Positions 1 to 6,236 of a stretch of DNA of 10,703 nucleotides are shown in pieces; positions within the stretch are counted from its first letter, which is position 1; the number at the start of each line of letters is the position of its first letter. The DNA is taken from assembly GCA_030040265.1 (NCBI GenBank), contig JASHUB010000002.1:1-10703 (forward strand), in the 5' to 3' direction. The DNA comes from Microcaldota archaeon. Lineage in GTDB: Archaea; Micrarchaeota; Micrarchaeia; Micrarchaeales; CABMGC01. The notes under the pieces were generated by a model. It did not search any database. It saw nothing but the letters and a program-made list of their open reading frames with translations, and had not been told where the DNA came from. The translations under genes and the position numbers were made by a program.

Positions 1-840
1 GGCGGCACTGGTGGGTACGAGGCGTTCAAGTTCGCAGACACTCTCAAGATGACGCTGGACGAGATAACCGCGCTGAAGAACGTCATCGAGAAGGGAGTGA
101 CGCTCAGCGACGCCGCGCTCAAGAAGGTGAAGAACGTGGTGGTCGCTCCGGAGATAACCGGCATCGCGGTGCACGAAAGCGTCGGCCACCCGGACGAGGC
201 GGACAGGATATTCGGAAGGGAGTCGTCGCAGGCAGGCCTCAGCTACCTCACGCTCAACAAACTAGGGATGAAGATCGGCAGCAGCGAGGCTACCATAATA
301 GACAACCCAACGCTCAAGGGCAGCTACGGATACTACGAGTACGACGACGAAGGCGTCAGGGCAAGGCCGAAGGTCATGGTGGACAAAGGATACCAGAAGG
401 AGCTGCTCACGAACAGGGCGTACGCTCACCTCCTCAAGGCGAAGTCCAACGGTTCCGCAAGGTCGGACAGCTACGCCAACGAGCCGCTGGTGAGGATGTC
501 CAACTCGTATGTAGAGCGCGGCACGGCGAATCTCGACGAGCTGCTGGGAGAGGCCAAAGACGGAGTGTACATGAAGAACTTCATGGAGTGGAACATCGAC
601 GACACAAGGTCGTTCTCGCGCTACCAGGGCAACGAGGCATACCTGATAAAGAACGGCGCGATAGACAAGCCGATCAAGAACTTCAAGCTGGAGCGCGGCA
701 CGCTGGAATTCTGGAATGCCGTGAAGATGCGCAGCAACGAATTCGAGCTGCACCTCGCAAACTGCGGCAAGGGCGAGCCCATGCAGGGCCTCGCGGTCAC
801 GATGGGCGGGCCGTCCATGCTGCTTTCATTCGGTAGATGA
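1..840 (+). CDS. tldD: TldD family metalloprotease, C-terminal part (5' end outside window)
   Basis: The reading frame is open from base 1, so the N-terminal part lies upstream and 279 residues are visible. The first residues (GGTGGYEAF) match the glycine-rich segment before the catalytic domain of TldD. The zinc motif HExxxH is intact as HESVGH at bases 172-189, and the CGKGEP segment near the C-terminus matches the family's conserved CGK tail. By family knowledge TldD pairs with TldE/PmbA in a cytoplasmic heterodimer that degrades unfolded or leader peptides, with TldD carrying the active site. The partner gene follows after one base, which supports this assignment. An internal ATG at 49 is not the true start, because conserved sequence runs before it. 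The stop is TGA. Confidence 0.93.
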   Translation, partial: GGTGGYEAFKFADTLKMTLDEITALKNVIEKGVTLSDAALKKVKNVVVAPEITGIAVHESVGHPDEADRIFGRESSQAGLSYLTLNKLGMKIGSSEATIIDNPTLKGSYGYYEYDDEGVRARPKVMVDKGYQKELLTNRAYAHLLKAKSNGSARSDSYANEPLVRMSNSYVERGTANLDELLGEAKDGVYMKNFMEWNIDDTRSFSRYQGNEAYLIKNGAIDKPIKNFKLERGTLEFWNAVKMRSNEFELHLANCGKGEPMQGLAVTMGGPSMLLSFGR

Positions 841-841
841 C

Positions 842-2191
842 ATGGAGGACAAGGCAAGATTCATAGTCAAGTCTGCGCTGGAGCAGGGGTTCGACGAGGC
901 CCTGGCGATGGTTACGGACGCCAGGATGAGCTACCTCAAGATCACCAACTCGAAGGTCGACTCGATAGTGGACAAGTACGACGAGTCCGCGTTCCTCTAC
1001 GTCGCCAGCAAGAACAGGATACTCATGACATCCATAGAGGAGCTGGGCGAGGCCTCGATAAAGGCGAAGGTCAAGGAGGCGAAGCAGGCGATAGGCTACG
1101 TGAAGCCCAAGACGGACTACTACGGCCTCGCGGAGGGCCCGTTCAAGTACGCGTTCAGCGCATACGGTGACAAGGAGATAAAGTTCGGAGAGAACGGCAA
1201 GATGGCCGACATCGCCAACACCGCAGTGAACGAGGCGCTGGACAACGGCGCAACGAACGTCGCGGGCACGCTCCACATGTCATACTCCAAAATGAGCCTC
1301 GCGTCCAGCAAGAACGTCGATGCGGAAGCAACGCGCTCAAAGGCGAGGCTCTCGCTCAGGGCGTTCTCCGAGTACGGATCATACCAGGACAACCACATGT
1401 CCCCCCAGCTCTCCGGGCTGTCCCCGATGAAGCTCGGGCAGGACGTGGCTGAGATGTCGAGGTCGATGAAGGAGAGGGGCAGGGTCGACAACGGCACGTA
1501 CGACATAATATACATGCCATCGCCAGGCGGCCATCTGCTGACGCACGTCACGTCGTTCGCGTGCATGGGAGACGTGGAGCAGGGAAGCGTGCTCACCGAC
1601 AAGATGGACAAGCAGGTCGCCGACAAGGGGCTCTCGATATACGACGTCGGGGACTCGAGGGACGTGGTGCTGACGCTCCCGTTCGACGACGAGGGCCACC
1701 CGACGCAGACCACCCCTGTCCTAGTGAACGGCGTCCTCAAGAACTACCTGCACAACTACTCGACTGCGAAGAAGTACGGCACGAAGAGCACCGGCAACGC
1801 AGGCCTCGTGGACCCGAGCTCGAACACGATGTTCATGAAGCACAAGAAGACTGTCAAGGACCTAGACGCGCTGATCAAGGACGTCAAGAAGGGCATCCTC
1901 GTGACCAACGGATGGTACACCAGATACAGCAACTACTTCACAGGCGACTTCTCAACAATGCCGCGCGACCTGACGGTTTACATCGAGAAGGGCGAGAGGA
2001 AGTACTCGATCAAGCAGGGCGACGTCAACTCGATGGTCGGGATAAGGATAAGCGACAACATGCTCAGGATGATAAGCAGCATAGACAAGACGACGAAGGA
2101 AGCAGCCCAGACAACGTCGTGGGACGCCGACGGCGACCCGTACGTGTCTCCTGCTTTCGTCGTCAGAGGGGCGAAAGTCACAGCCGTATGA
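842..2191 (+). CDS. pmbA: PmbA/TldE family protein, partner subunit of TldD
   Basis: This 449-residue protein has the full length expected for PmbA/TldE. It resembles TldD in overall plan but lacks the HExxxH zinc motif, as expected for the non-catalytic partner. The C-terminal third shows family features: a segment ending VTNGWYTRY, then FTGDFS, an IEKGE turn, and a final strand region ending in SPAFVVRGAKV. By family knowledge the pair forms a closed barrel heterodimer in the cytoplasm. Its ATG lies one base after the tldD TGA, so the two genes are almost certainly cotranscribed and probably translationally coupled. No strong ribosome binding site is visible beyond a weak GGT inside the end of tldD. 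The natural peptide substrate in this organism cannot be read from the sequence. Confidence 0.93.
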   Translation: MEDKARFIVKSALEQGFDEALAMVTDARMSYLKITNSKVDSIVDKYDESAFLYVASKNRILMTSIEELGEASIKAKVKEAKQAIGYVKPKTDYYGLAEGPFKYAFSAYGDKEIKFGENGKMADIANTAVNEALDNGATNVAGTLHMSYSKMSLASSKNVDAEATRSKARLSLRAFSEYGSYQDNHMSPQLSGLSPMKLGQDVAEMSRSMKERGRVDNGTYDIIYMPSPGGHLLTHVTSFACMGDVEQGSVLTDKMDKQVADKGLSIYDVGDSRDVVLTLPFDDEGHPTQTTPVLVNGVLKNYLHNYSTAKKYGTKSTGNAGLVDPSSNTMFMKHKKTVKDLDALIKDVKKGILVTNGWYTRYSNYFTGDFSTMPRDLTVYIEKGERKYSIKQGDVNSMVGIRISDNMLRMISSIDKTTKEAAQTTSWDADGDPYVSPAFVVRGAKVTAV

Positions 2192-2228
2192 GTCTGTTAT
2201 ATGTCAATTCTCATGCCTGATAAAACAT

Positions 2229-2254
2229 ATTAAATACCTTTCAAAATAGAAAGG
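2229..2254 (+). promoter_or_regulatory. Promoter of the ferredoxin gene with a palindromic candidate operator
   Basis: A TATA-like box ATTAAATA occupies 2229-2236, placing the predicted transcription start near 2259, about 14 nt before the ATG at 2273. A perfect 7-bp inverted repeat with a 6-nt spacer, ACCTTTC-AAAATA-GAAAGGT (2236-2255), sits between the box and the start site, where a bound repressor would block the polymerase. A GGTGA ribosome binding site at 2264-2268 lies 4 nt before the ATG. The TATA box and palindrome are seen directly; the regulatory role is inferred. Confidence 0.6.
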
Positions 2255-2272
2255 TCTTACATCGGTGAACAG

Positions 2273-2629
2273 ATGGATGTTTACGTAAACAAGGCAAAGT
2301 GCACGGGATGCGCCCACTGCCACGACGTGTGCCCGGTAGCGGTATTCACGATGGAGGACAGGAGCGGGCCGAACGCGAACAGCGACAGCGCCCCAGACGG
2401 CATGAAGTGGACCGGGACGTCGCAGCCAGACGTGGTCGCAAAGTGGAAGGACGTCCAGGACGGCCACAAGCACTTCGCGGACAAGTACGAGGGAGGCAGC
2501 GGCGGACTGTCCGTCGCGGTCCAGGGACCAGCGTGCATACTCTGCCAGGCGTGCCTGATAGAGTGCGAGGGCGAGTGCATCCACATAACGGACGACCAGG
2601 GCAACAAGTACGACTCCATTTTTAAGTAA
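2273..2629 (+). CDS. Ferredoxin-like protein with two 4Fe-4S motifs and a long insert
   Basis: The 118-residue protein begins with a canonical cluster motif CxxCxxCxxxCP (Cys10, 13, 16, 20). A second CxxCxxCxxxC (Cys88, 91, 94, 98) lies near the C-terminus, followed by an extra Cys102 instead of the usual proline. The N-terminal VDV-like strand and the PACILCQAC block resemble the two-cluster ferredoxins of Thermoplasma and Sulfolobus. Here 67 residues separate the clusters, much more than in ordinary dicluster ferredoxins; the insert is polar, with His65 and His67 and a glycine-rich end. The expected role is cytoplasmic electron transfer, but no partner oxidoreductase lies next to it. It has its own promoter and ribosome binding site and ends 9 nt from the stop of the convergent pilin-like gene. 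The fold call is firm; the partner is unknown. Confidence 0.88.
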   Translation: MDVYVNKAKCTGCAHCHDVCPVAVFTMEDRSGPNANSDSAPDGMKWTGTSQPDVVAKWKDVQDGHKHFADKYEGGSGGLSVAVQGPACILCQACLIECEGECIHITDDQGNKYDSIFK

Positions 2630-2638
2630 CCCCGACCC

Positions 2639-3397
2639 TCACGTGAACGTCGCGATGAGGCTGCCGGACGCGGAAGTTGTAACGTTAGTTACTGCGGAGA
2701 CCGTGTTCGCCACCGCGATTCCCGGGCTGCCGGCCCATGTGGAGAAGACGTTGCCGCTTGTGGGCAGTGCATCCACCTGGTACGAGATGCCGTTTATGAA
2801 TCTGATGTAGGTGTTGCTCGGATACGCCACCCCGCTCACGGCTATCGATCCTGTGCCCGTGCTGGTCTGCAGGTCCACGACGCTCGTCGCAGCGCTGTAC
2901 GATGACACCGTGCCGGTTGAGTCGCCGCTCGTGTTGTAGATTGATGGCGGGCATCCCGACGGGTCGCATATCCCGTAGCTGAGCGTGAACTTGGTGTCGA
3001 CCTCAGCGCCCACGTCAGGCGAGAATCCTGGCAGCGTGACGTTGCAGATCACGGTAGAGTCTGCAGGTGCGTCAGCCGGAAGGCACGTGCCGTAGTATTC
3101 TATGCTAGAGAATCCAACCTGCATCGAGACCGAATTCTGCGGGAACGTGATTGCTGTGCCGAGGCCGTTGATGAAGACCAGCGTTGCGTACGATTCGGAC
3201 ATCGAAGGCCGCGTCTGGAACAGCAGCTCCTGGCACGGCACCGTGGCCGTAAGATAACAAGATGACGTCGTGAAGGAAGTTGGGCTTCTGAAGCCGACCG
3301 CGGCGATCACGAAAGCCACGAATATCACCACGATGGTGAGCGCCCACGCGTAGGTCGTCAGGAACTCCACCGCGGACTGCGCCTTCAGCTCTCGCAT
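2639..3397 (-). CDS. Type IV pilin-like secreted protein, class III signal peptide
   Basis: The 252-residue protein starts with a short charged leader (MRELKA) followed by QSAVEF and a hydrophobic helix to about residue 36. This is the archaeal class III signal peptide: cleavage is expected after Ala6, leaving Gln7 at +1 and Glu11 at +5 of the mature protein. The exposed region is rich in Ser, Thr and Gly and has six cysteines in three close pairs (47/55, 105/118, 144/149), probably disulfides. Residues about 180-252, with the VFSTWAGSPG block and the closing SGSLIATF strand, resemble an InlB-type beta repeat (known from bacterial surface proteins). Probable role is a cell-surface filament subunit or pilus-anchored adhesin; the specific function is unknown. 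No prepilin peptidase, ATPase or platform gene lies nearby. The ATG sits about 30 nt downstream of a TATA box. Confidence 0.85.
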   Translation of the reverse strand: MRELKAQSAVEFLTTYAWALTIVVIFVAFVIAAVGFRSPTSFTTSSCYLTATVPCQELLFQTRPSMSESYATLVFINGLGTAITFPQNSVSMQVGFSSIEYYGTCLPADAPADSTVICNVTLPGFSPDVGAEVDTKFTLSYGICDPSGCPPSIYNTSGDSTGTVSSYSAATSVVDLQTSTGTGSIAVSGVAYPSNTYIRFINGISYQVDALPTSGNVFSTWAGSPGIAVANTVSAVTNVTTSASGSLIATFT

Positions 3398-3426
3398 CGA
3401 ATCGAGTAGGATTCTCTGACAATCAT

Positions 3427-3434
3427 TATATACT
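3427..3434 (-). promoter_or_regulatory. TATA box of the pilin-like gene
   Basis: On the minus strand the short gap between the Trm5-like stop and the pilin-like ATG reads AGTATATAAT, centred near 3430. The predicted transcription start is near 3404, leaving about 7 nt of leader before the ATG at 3397. No convincing ribosome binding site is visible, so a very short-leader or leaderless transcript is likely. The pilin-like gene therefore appears to be transcribed separately from the operon ending at 3441. Confidence 0.55.
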
Positions 3435-3440
3435 TATTTG

Positions 3441-4274
3441 CTAGCCGACCGCGAAATCGATAACAACCTCGATCTCCGAGGCCGAGTATGGCCTTACCTG
3501 CCGCTCTGACAGCACACGGATTCGCCGCTTCTTCTTCCTGAAGAAGTCCCGCAGGACCTTCTCGTTCTCCTCGAACGCGCCATCGATGCTGCCGAACGCG
3601 TAATAATGGACGACGCATCCCTTCCGCGCCATGCCCTCCGCTGCTTCGAGGAACTCCGGCCCGCTCTTCGGGAGGTGCATGATTATCCTGTCGGCGCTAC
3701 GCGAGTACTTCGCGACAAGTTTCTTCGCGTCGCCGCACAGCGGCGTCACGTTGCCAGCCTTGTTGAGCCTGATGTTCTCGACCATGCTTTCGTATGCGTC
3801 CCTGTTCAGTTCGATCGCAACGACGCGCGAAGCCTTGTGCGACTTCGCGATCTCTATGGCGTACGGGCCGACGCCTGCGAACATATCCACGACCGTCTCA
3901 CCGTCTTTCGCCATCGCGGCAATGCGCGCCCTTTCGAACGACAGGCGCGGCGAGAAGTACGTCTTCCGTATGTCGAACCTGAAGACGCATCCGTTCTCCC
4001 TGTGCTCGACGACGAAACTCCGCCTGCCCTTCACGTAATAGTATTTACGGGTCCTGAACTCGCCGCTGACCGCGCCGCCCTTCCTGAGCACAGTGCTTAT
4101 CCTCGGATTCGAACGCATCAGCGCGTCAGCAACCTTCTTCGCGACCTTCGGCTCGGCGTCTATTACGGCGGTGCCGCCCAGCACGTCGAAGCTCTTTGTC
4201 GCCTCGTCGTAACTCTTCTTCCCAAGAGACTTTAGAAGAAGTGTCCTATAACTTGCGACGGCTGTCATATTCAT
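3441..4274 (-). CDS. Trm5-family tRNA (guanine37-N1)-methyltransferase-like protein
   Basis: This 277-residue protein aligns well from memory with Methanocaldococcus jannaschii Trm5, which makes m1G37 next to the anticodon using S-adenosylmethionine. Visible blocks are GEFR (Arg74, equivalent to Arg145), YFSPRLSFER (Glu114, equivalent to the general base Glu185), the SAM-binding DMFAGVGP (130-137), AIELN (153-157) and a C-terminal RPYS block. Two features are odd. It starts at the equivalent of the D2 domain, so the roughly 70-residue N-terminal D1 domain is missing. The NLP motif of M. jannaschii Trm5 (Asn265) reads HLP here (His200). Taw2/TYW2 of wybutosine synthesis is a related alternative. 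It follows the dehydrogenase gene after 6 nt and is probably cotranscribed with it. The stop is TAG, with a TAA four codons later. Confidence 0.82.
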   Translation of the reverse strand: MNMTAVASYRTLLLKSLGKKSYDEATKSFDVLGGTAVIDAEPKVAKKVADALMRSNPRISTVLRKGGAVSGEFRTRKYYYVKGRRSFVVEHRENGCVFRFDIRKTYFSPRLSFERARIAAMAKDGETVVDMFAGVGPYAIEIAKSHKASRVVAIELNRDAYESMVENIRLNKAGNVTPLCGDAKKLVAKYSRSADRIIMHLPKSGPEFLEAAEGMARKGCVVHYYAFGSIDGAFEENEKVLRDFFRKKKRRIRVLSERQVRPYSASEIEVVIDFAVG

Positions 4275-4280
4275 CTGCCA

Positions 4281-5240
4281 TCAAACTGTGTTCTGTGGTT
4301 TGTTCTTAAGGAACGCCTCTATGTTATCAACGAAGATCCGCTGCTTCTCTACCCTGGCTTCCTTAGAGATGTAGCCTATGGGGGGATATATCACACAGTT
4401 CTTATACTTGGAAAGCAGTTTGAGATCTTCCTCCCTCATTTCGTCAGAATGATCTAGAATGAACGTCAGGTCCTCTTTCTTCAGCCTGCGCTCCAGTGCA
4501 GGAACGCTGACTATCTCCATGGGTGCGGTGTTTATCAGGAGCGCACCTTTCTTCACCCTATCGAGTCTCTGTTCATTCATGAAGTTTTCTGTCTCTTTTG
4601 TCAACGCTAAATGGATGGACAGGATGTCAGATTCAGAAATCAGTTTATCCAGTTCTTCGTATCTTACCCCTTTGGCTTCTACATCCATCTTTCGGTTTCT
4701 CGACCAGTACCTGACATCTGCGCCAAAGCTTCGGGCAAGCTCAGCGACCCGCCTTCCTATCCTTCCAAGGCCTATCACGCCGAAGACCTTGCCTTTGATC
4801 TCGGTCGCACCGAAGCCTGCCTCGGAGTACACGCCTTTCCTGGCTTCCGACTTTGCCCTCTCAATCTCTCTGAAAGATTCGATTACGCAGCCAAAAACGA
4901 ACTCGGCTACAGATTCCGTGCTGTAACCGGGAACGTTCGTCACCACGATCCCTTTAGTGCTGGCATGCCCGACATCGATAGTTCCGTACGAGGTGCCATA
5001 AGAGGCGATGTACCTGAGTTTCTTCGCCTTGTCGATGAGATCCCTATCCACCTTCACTCCGAACCCGATGAACAAAGCGTCCGCGTCTGAGATCTCCTTG
5101 GGAATCTGCGGGCTTTCTTTCGGCAATGAGACTCTTTTCTCACAGATTTCATCTATCTTACTCCAATACGCCTTATCGAAACCAGCCTCACCTATATTGA
5201 CCGTCAAGACTTTGCTAAACTTCATAAAAACCCCCGACAT
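4281..5240 (-). CDS. D-isomer-specific 2-hydroxyacid dehydrogenase family protein lacking catalytic residues
   Basis: The 319-residue protein has the two-domain layout of the D-2-hydroxyacid dehydrogenase family. The VPGYSTESVAEF hinge block is at 103-114, the Rossmann motif GLGRIG at 157-162, and the NTA motif at 237-239. A Ser-Arg pair (180-181) follows the second strand where NAD-specific enzymes carry Asp, suggesting NADP(H) preference. The usual catalytic residues are absent: Arg of TARG is Pro240, the Glu position is Asp266 and His of PHIG is Pro287. Ordinary 2-hydroxyacid oxidation therefore looks unlikely, and the reaction is unknown. The gene appears somewhat more AT-rich than its neighbours. 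The ATG at 5240 gives the longest frame, but the TATA box at 5258-5265 predicts a start near 5235, so the ATG at 5225 (Met6) may be the real one. The trm5-like gene follows after 6 nt. Confidence 0.87.
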   Translation of the reverse strand: MSGVFMKFSKVLTVNIGEAGFDKAYWSKIDEICEKRVSLPKESPQIPKEISDADALFIGFGVKVDRDLIDKAKKLRYIASYGTSYGTIDVGHASTKGIVVTNVPGYSTESVAEFVFGCVIESFREIERAKSEARKGVYSEAGFGATEIKGKVFGVIGLGRIGRRVAELARSFGADVRYWSRNRKMDVEAKGVRYEELDKLISESDILSIHLALTKETENFMNEQRLDRVKKGALLINTAPMEIVSVPALERRLKKEDLTFILDHSDEMREEDLKLLSKYKNCVIYPPIGYISKEARVEKQRIFVDNIEAFLKNKPQNTV

Positions 5241-5257
5241 TAACTATCAGCGCAACC

Positions 5258-5265
5258 TATATAAA
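5258..5265. promoter_or_regulatory. TATA region between the divergent dehydrogenase and spt5 genes
   Basis: The sequence TATATAAA reads TTTATATA on the minus strand, close to the archaeal TATA consensus, and predicts a start near 5235 for the dehydrogenase operon. Read on the plus strand it would give a start near 5288 and a leader of about 34 nt for spt5. A weaker plus-strand alternative is GTTTAAC at 5297-5303, inside a GGTTA-GTT-TAACC inverted repeat (5292-5304). Which box serves spt5 cannot be decided from sequence. The spt5 ATG is preceded by AGGT at 5312-5315. Confidence 0.5.
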
Positions 5266-5321
5266 CCTGTTTAACCCATGTCTATCAAAAGGGTTAGTTT
5301 AACCGCTTTTTAGGTAACGAT

Positions 5322-5768
5322 ATGTACTTCGTAGTAAGAGTCACATCGAGCCAAGAGAAGATCACGGCAGACATCTTGGAGACGAAAGTAAGCAAGACAA
5401 CCATCCCTGTTTACGCCATCGTCCTCGTTGAGGGAATGCGGGGTTATCTCGTGCTCGAGGCAGAGAACGAGGTTGCGTGCAGGGACCTGATAATGAACGA
5501 GCCGCACGTCAAGGGCATGCTCCCGCACCCGTTGGCGCAGGAGGAGCTCGACAGGATGATAGCGACGACAAAGAAGGTCCAGGAGATCGCAGTCAACGAC
5601 ATAATAGAGTTCTCGACAGGACCGTTCAAGGGATACAAGGCCAAGGTCATCAAGGTCGATGCATCCAAGGACGAGATAACGGTCGAGCTCATGGACGTGG
5701 CCGTGCCAATCCCGGTAACCACGAAGGCTAGCGCTGCAAGAATCATAGAAAAAGCAGAAAAGGTGTAG
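5322..5768 (+). CDS. spt5: Transcription elongation factor Spt5 (archaeal NusG)
   Basis: The 148-residue protein has the archaeal Spt5 layout: an N-terminal NGN domain (about 1-82, beginning MYFVVRVTSSQE) and a C-terminal KOW domain (about 90-148) with the block FSTGPFKGYKAKV. By family knowledge the NGN domain binds the RNA polymerase clamp together with Spt4 and keeps the enzyme processive, while the KOW domain contacts RNA or ribosomal proteins. The gene starts a tight run with rpl11 and the prenyl synthase. Many archaea have secE just upstream of spt5; here the upstream gene is a divergent dehydrogenase, so that link is broken. It ends in TAG, 2 nt before the rpl11 start. Confidence 0.95.
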   Translation: MYFVVRVTSSQEKITADILETKVSKTTIPVYAIVLVEGMRGYLVLEAENEVACRDLIMNEPHVKGMLPHPLAQEELDRMIATTKKVQEIAVNDIIEFSTGPFKGYKAKVIKVDASKDEITVELMDVAVPIPVTTKASAARIIEKAEKV

Positions 5769-5770
5769 AT

Positions 5771-6235
5771 ATGAGCGAAGTCACAATAAACGGACTGATA
5801 GAAGGAGGAAAGGCAACAAGCGGACCGCCTTTCGGCCCCGCACTAGGGCCTCTCGGAGTCAACGTTGCGAACATCATCGCGGAGATAAACTCCAAGACTA
5901 AGGCTTTCGAGGGCATCAAGATACCGGTCAAGGTCATAGTCGACTCCACAACGAAGGCGTTCAGGGTCGAGATAGGCGCGCCGCCGACAAGCGCACTGAT
6001 CCTGAAGGAGATAGGCGTGGCGAAGGGCGCCAAGACCAAGGACGAGGTCGTGGGCAACATCACAATAGAGCAGATCAAGAAGGTCGCCCAGGCGAAGGAG
6101 TCGACGCTGTACGGACCGCTCAAGAGCAAGGTCAAGCAGGTCATAGGGACGTGCAAGTCAATGAACGTAACCGTCGAAGGGGTCGACGCGAAGCAGGCCC
6201 TGAAGAAGGTCGAGAGCGGCGAGATAAAGGTCTGA
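5771..6235 (+). CDS. rpl11: Large-subunit ribosomal protein uL11
   Basis: The 154-residue protein is a typical archaeal uL11. The N-terminal proline-rich linker GPPFGPALGPLGVN lies at 18-31. The rRNA-binding C-terminal domain includes the GAPPTSALIL strand-turn (69-78) and the archaeal tail block GTCKSMNVTVEG (126-137). By family knowledge it binds the GTPase-associated region of 23S rRNA and helps factor-dependent GTP hydrolysis. An AGGTG ribosome binding site (5761-5765) overlaps the end of spt5, with 5 nt to the ATG. Spt5 followed by uL11 is a conserved archaeal order. The uL1 and uL10 genes that often follow are absent; a prenyl synthase gene comes next. Confidence 0.97.
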   Translation: MSEVTINGLIEGGKATSGPPFGPALGPLGVNVANIIAEINSKTKAFEGIKIPVKVIVDSTTKAFRVEIGAPPTSALILKEIGVAKGAKTKDEVVGNITIEQIKKVAQAKESTLYGPLKSKVKQVIGTCKSMNVTVEGVDAKQALKKVESGEIKV

Positions 6236-6236
6236 C

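Noticed and set aside
262..753. Long open frame on the minus strand across tldD
   Set aside because: It lies entirely inside a conserved gene and its protein is rich in Arg, Val and Leu, as expected for the antisense of a high-GC gene. It has no promoter or family resemblance.
1561..2220. Open frame of 219 codons in another plus-strand frame of pmbA
   Set aside because: It is a shadow of pmbA with extreme Arg/Gln/Pro content; the pmbA frame matches its family over the full length.
2192..2228. Possible terminator hairpin after pmbA (ATGAG and CTCAT arms around the stop)
   Set aside because: The arms are only 5 bp with a 17-nt loop, and no T-run follows.
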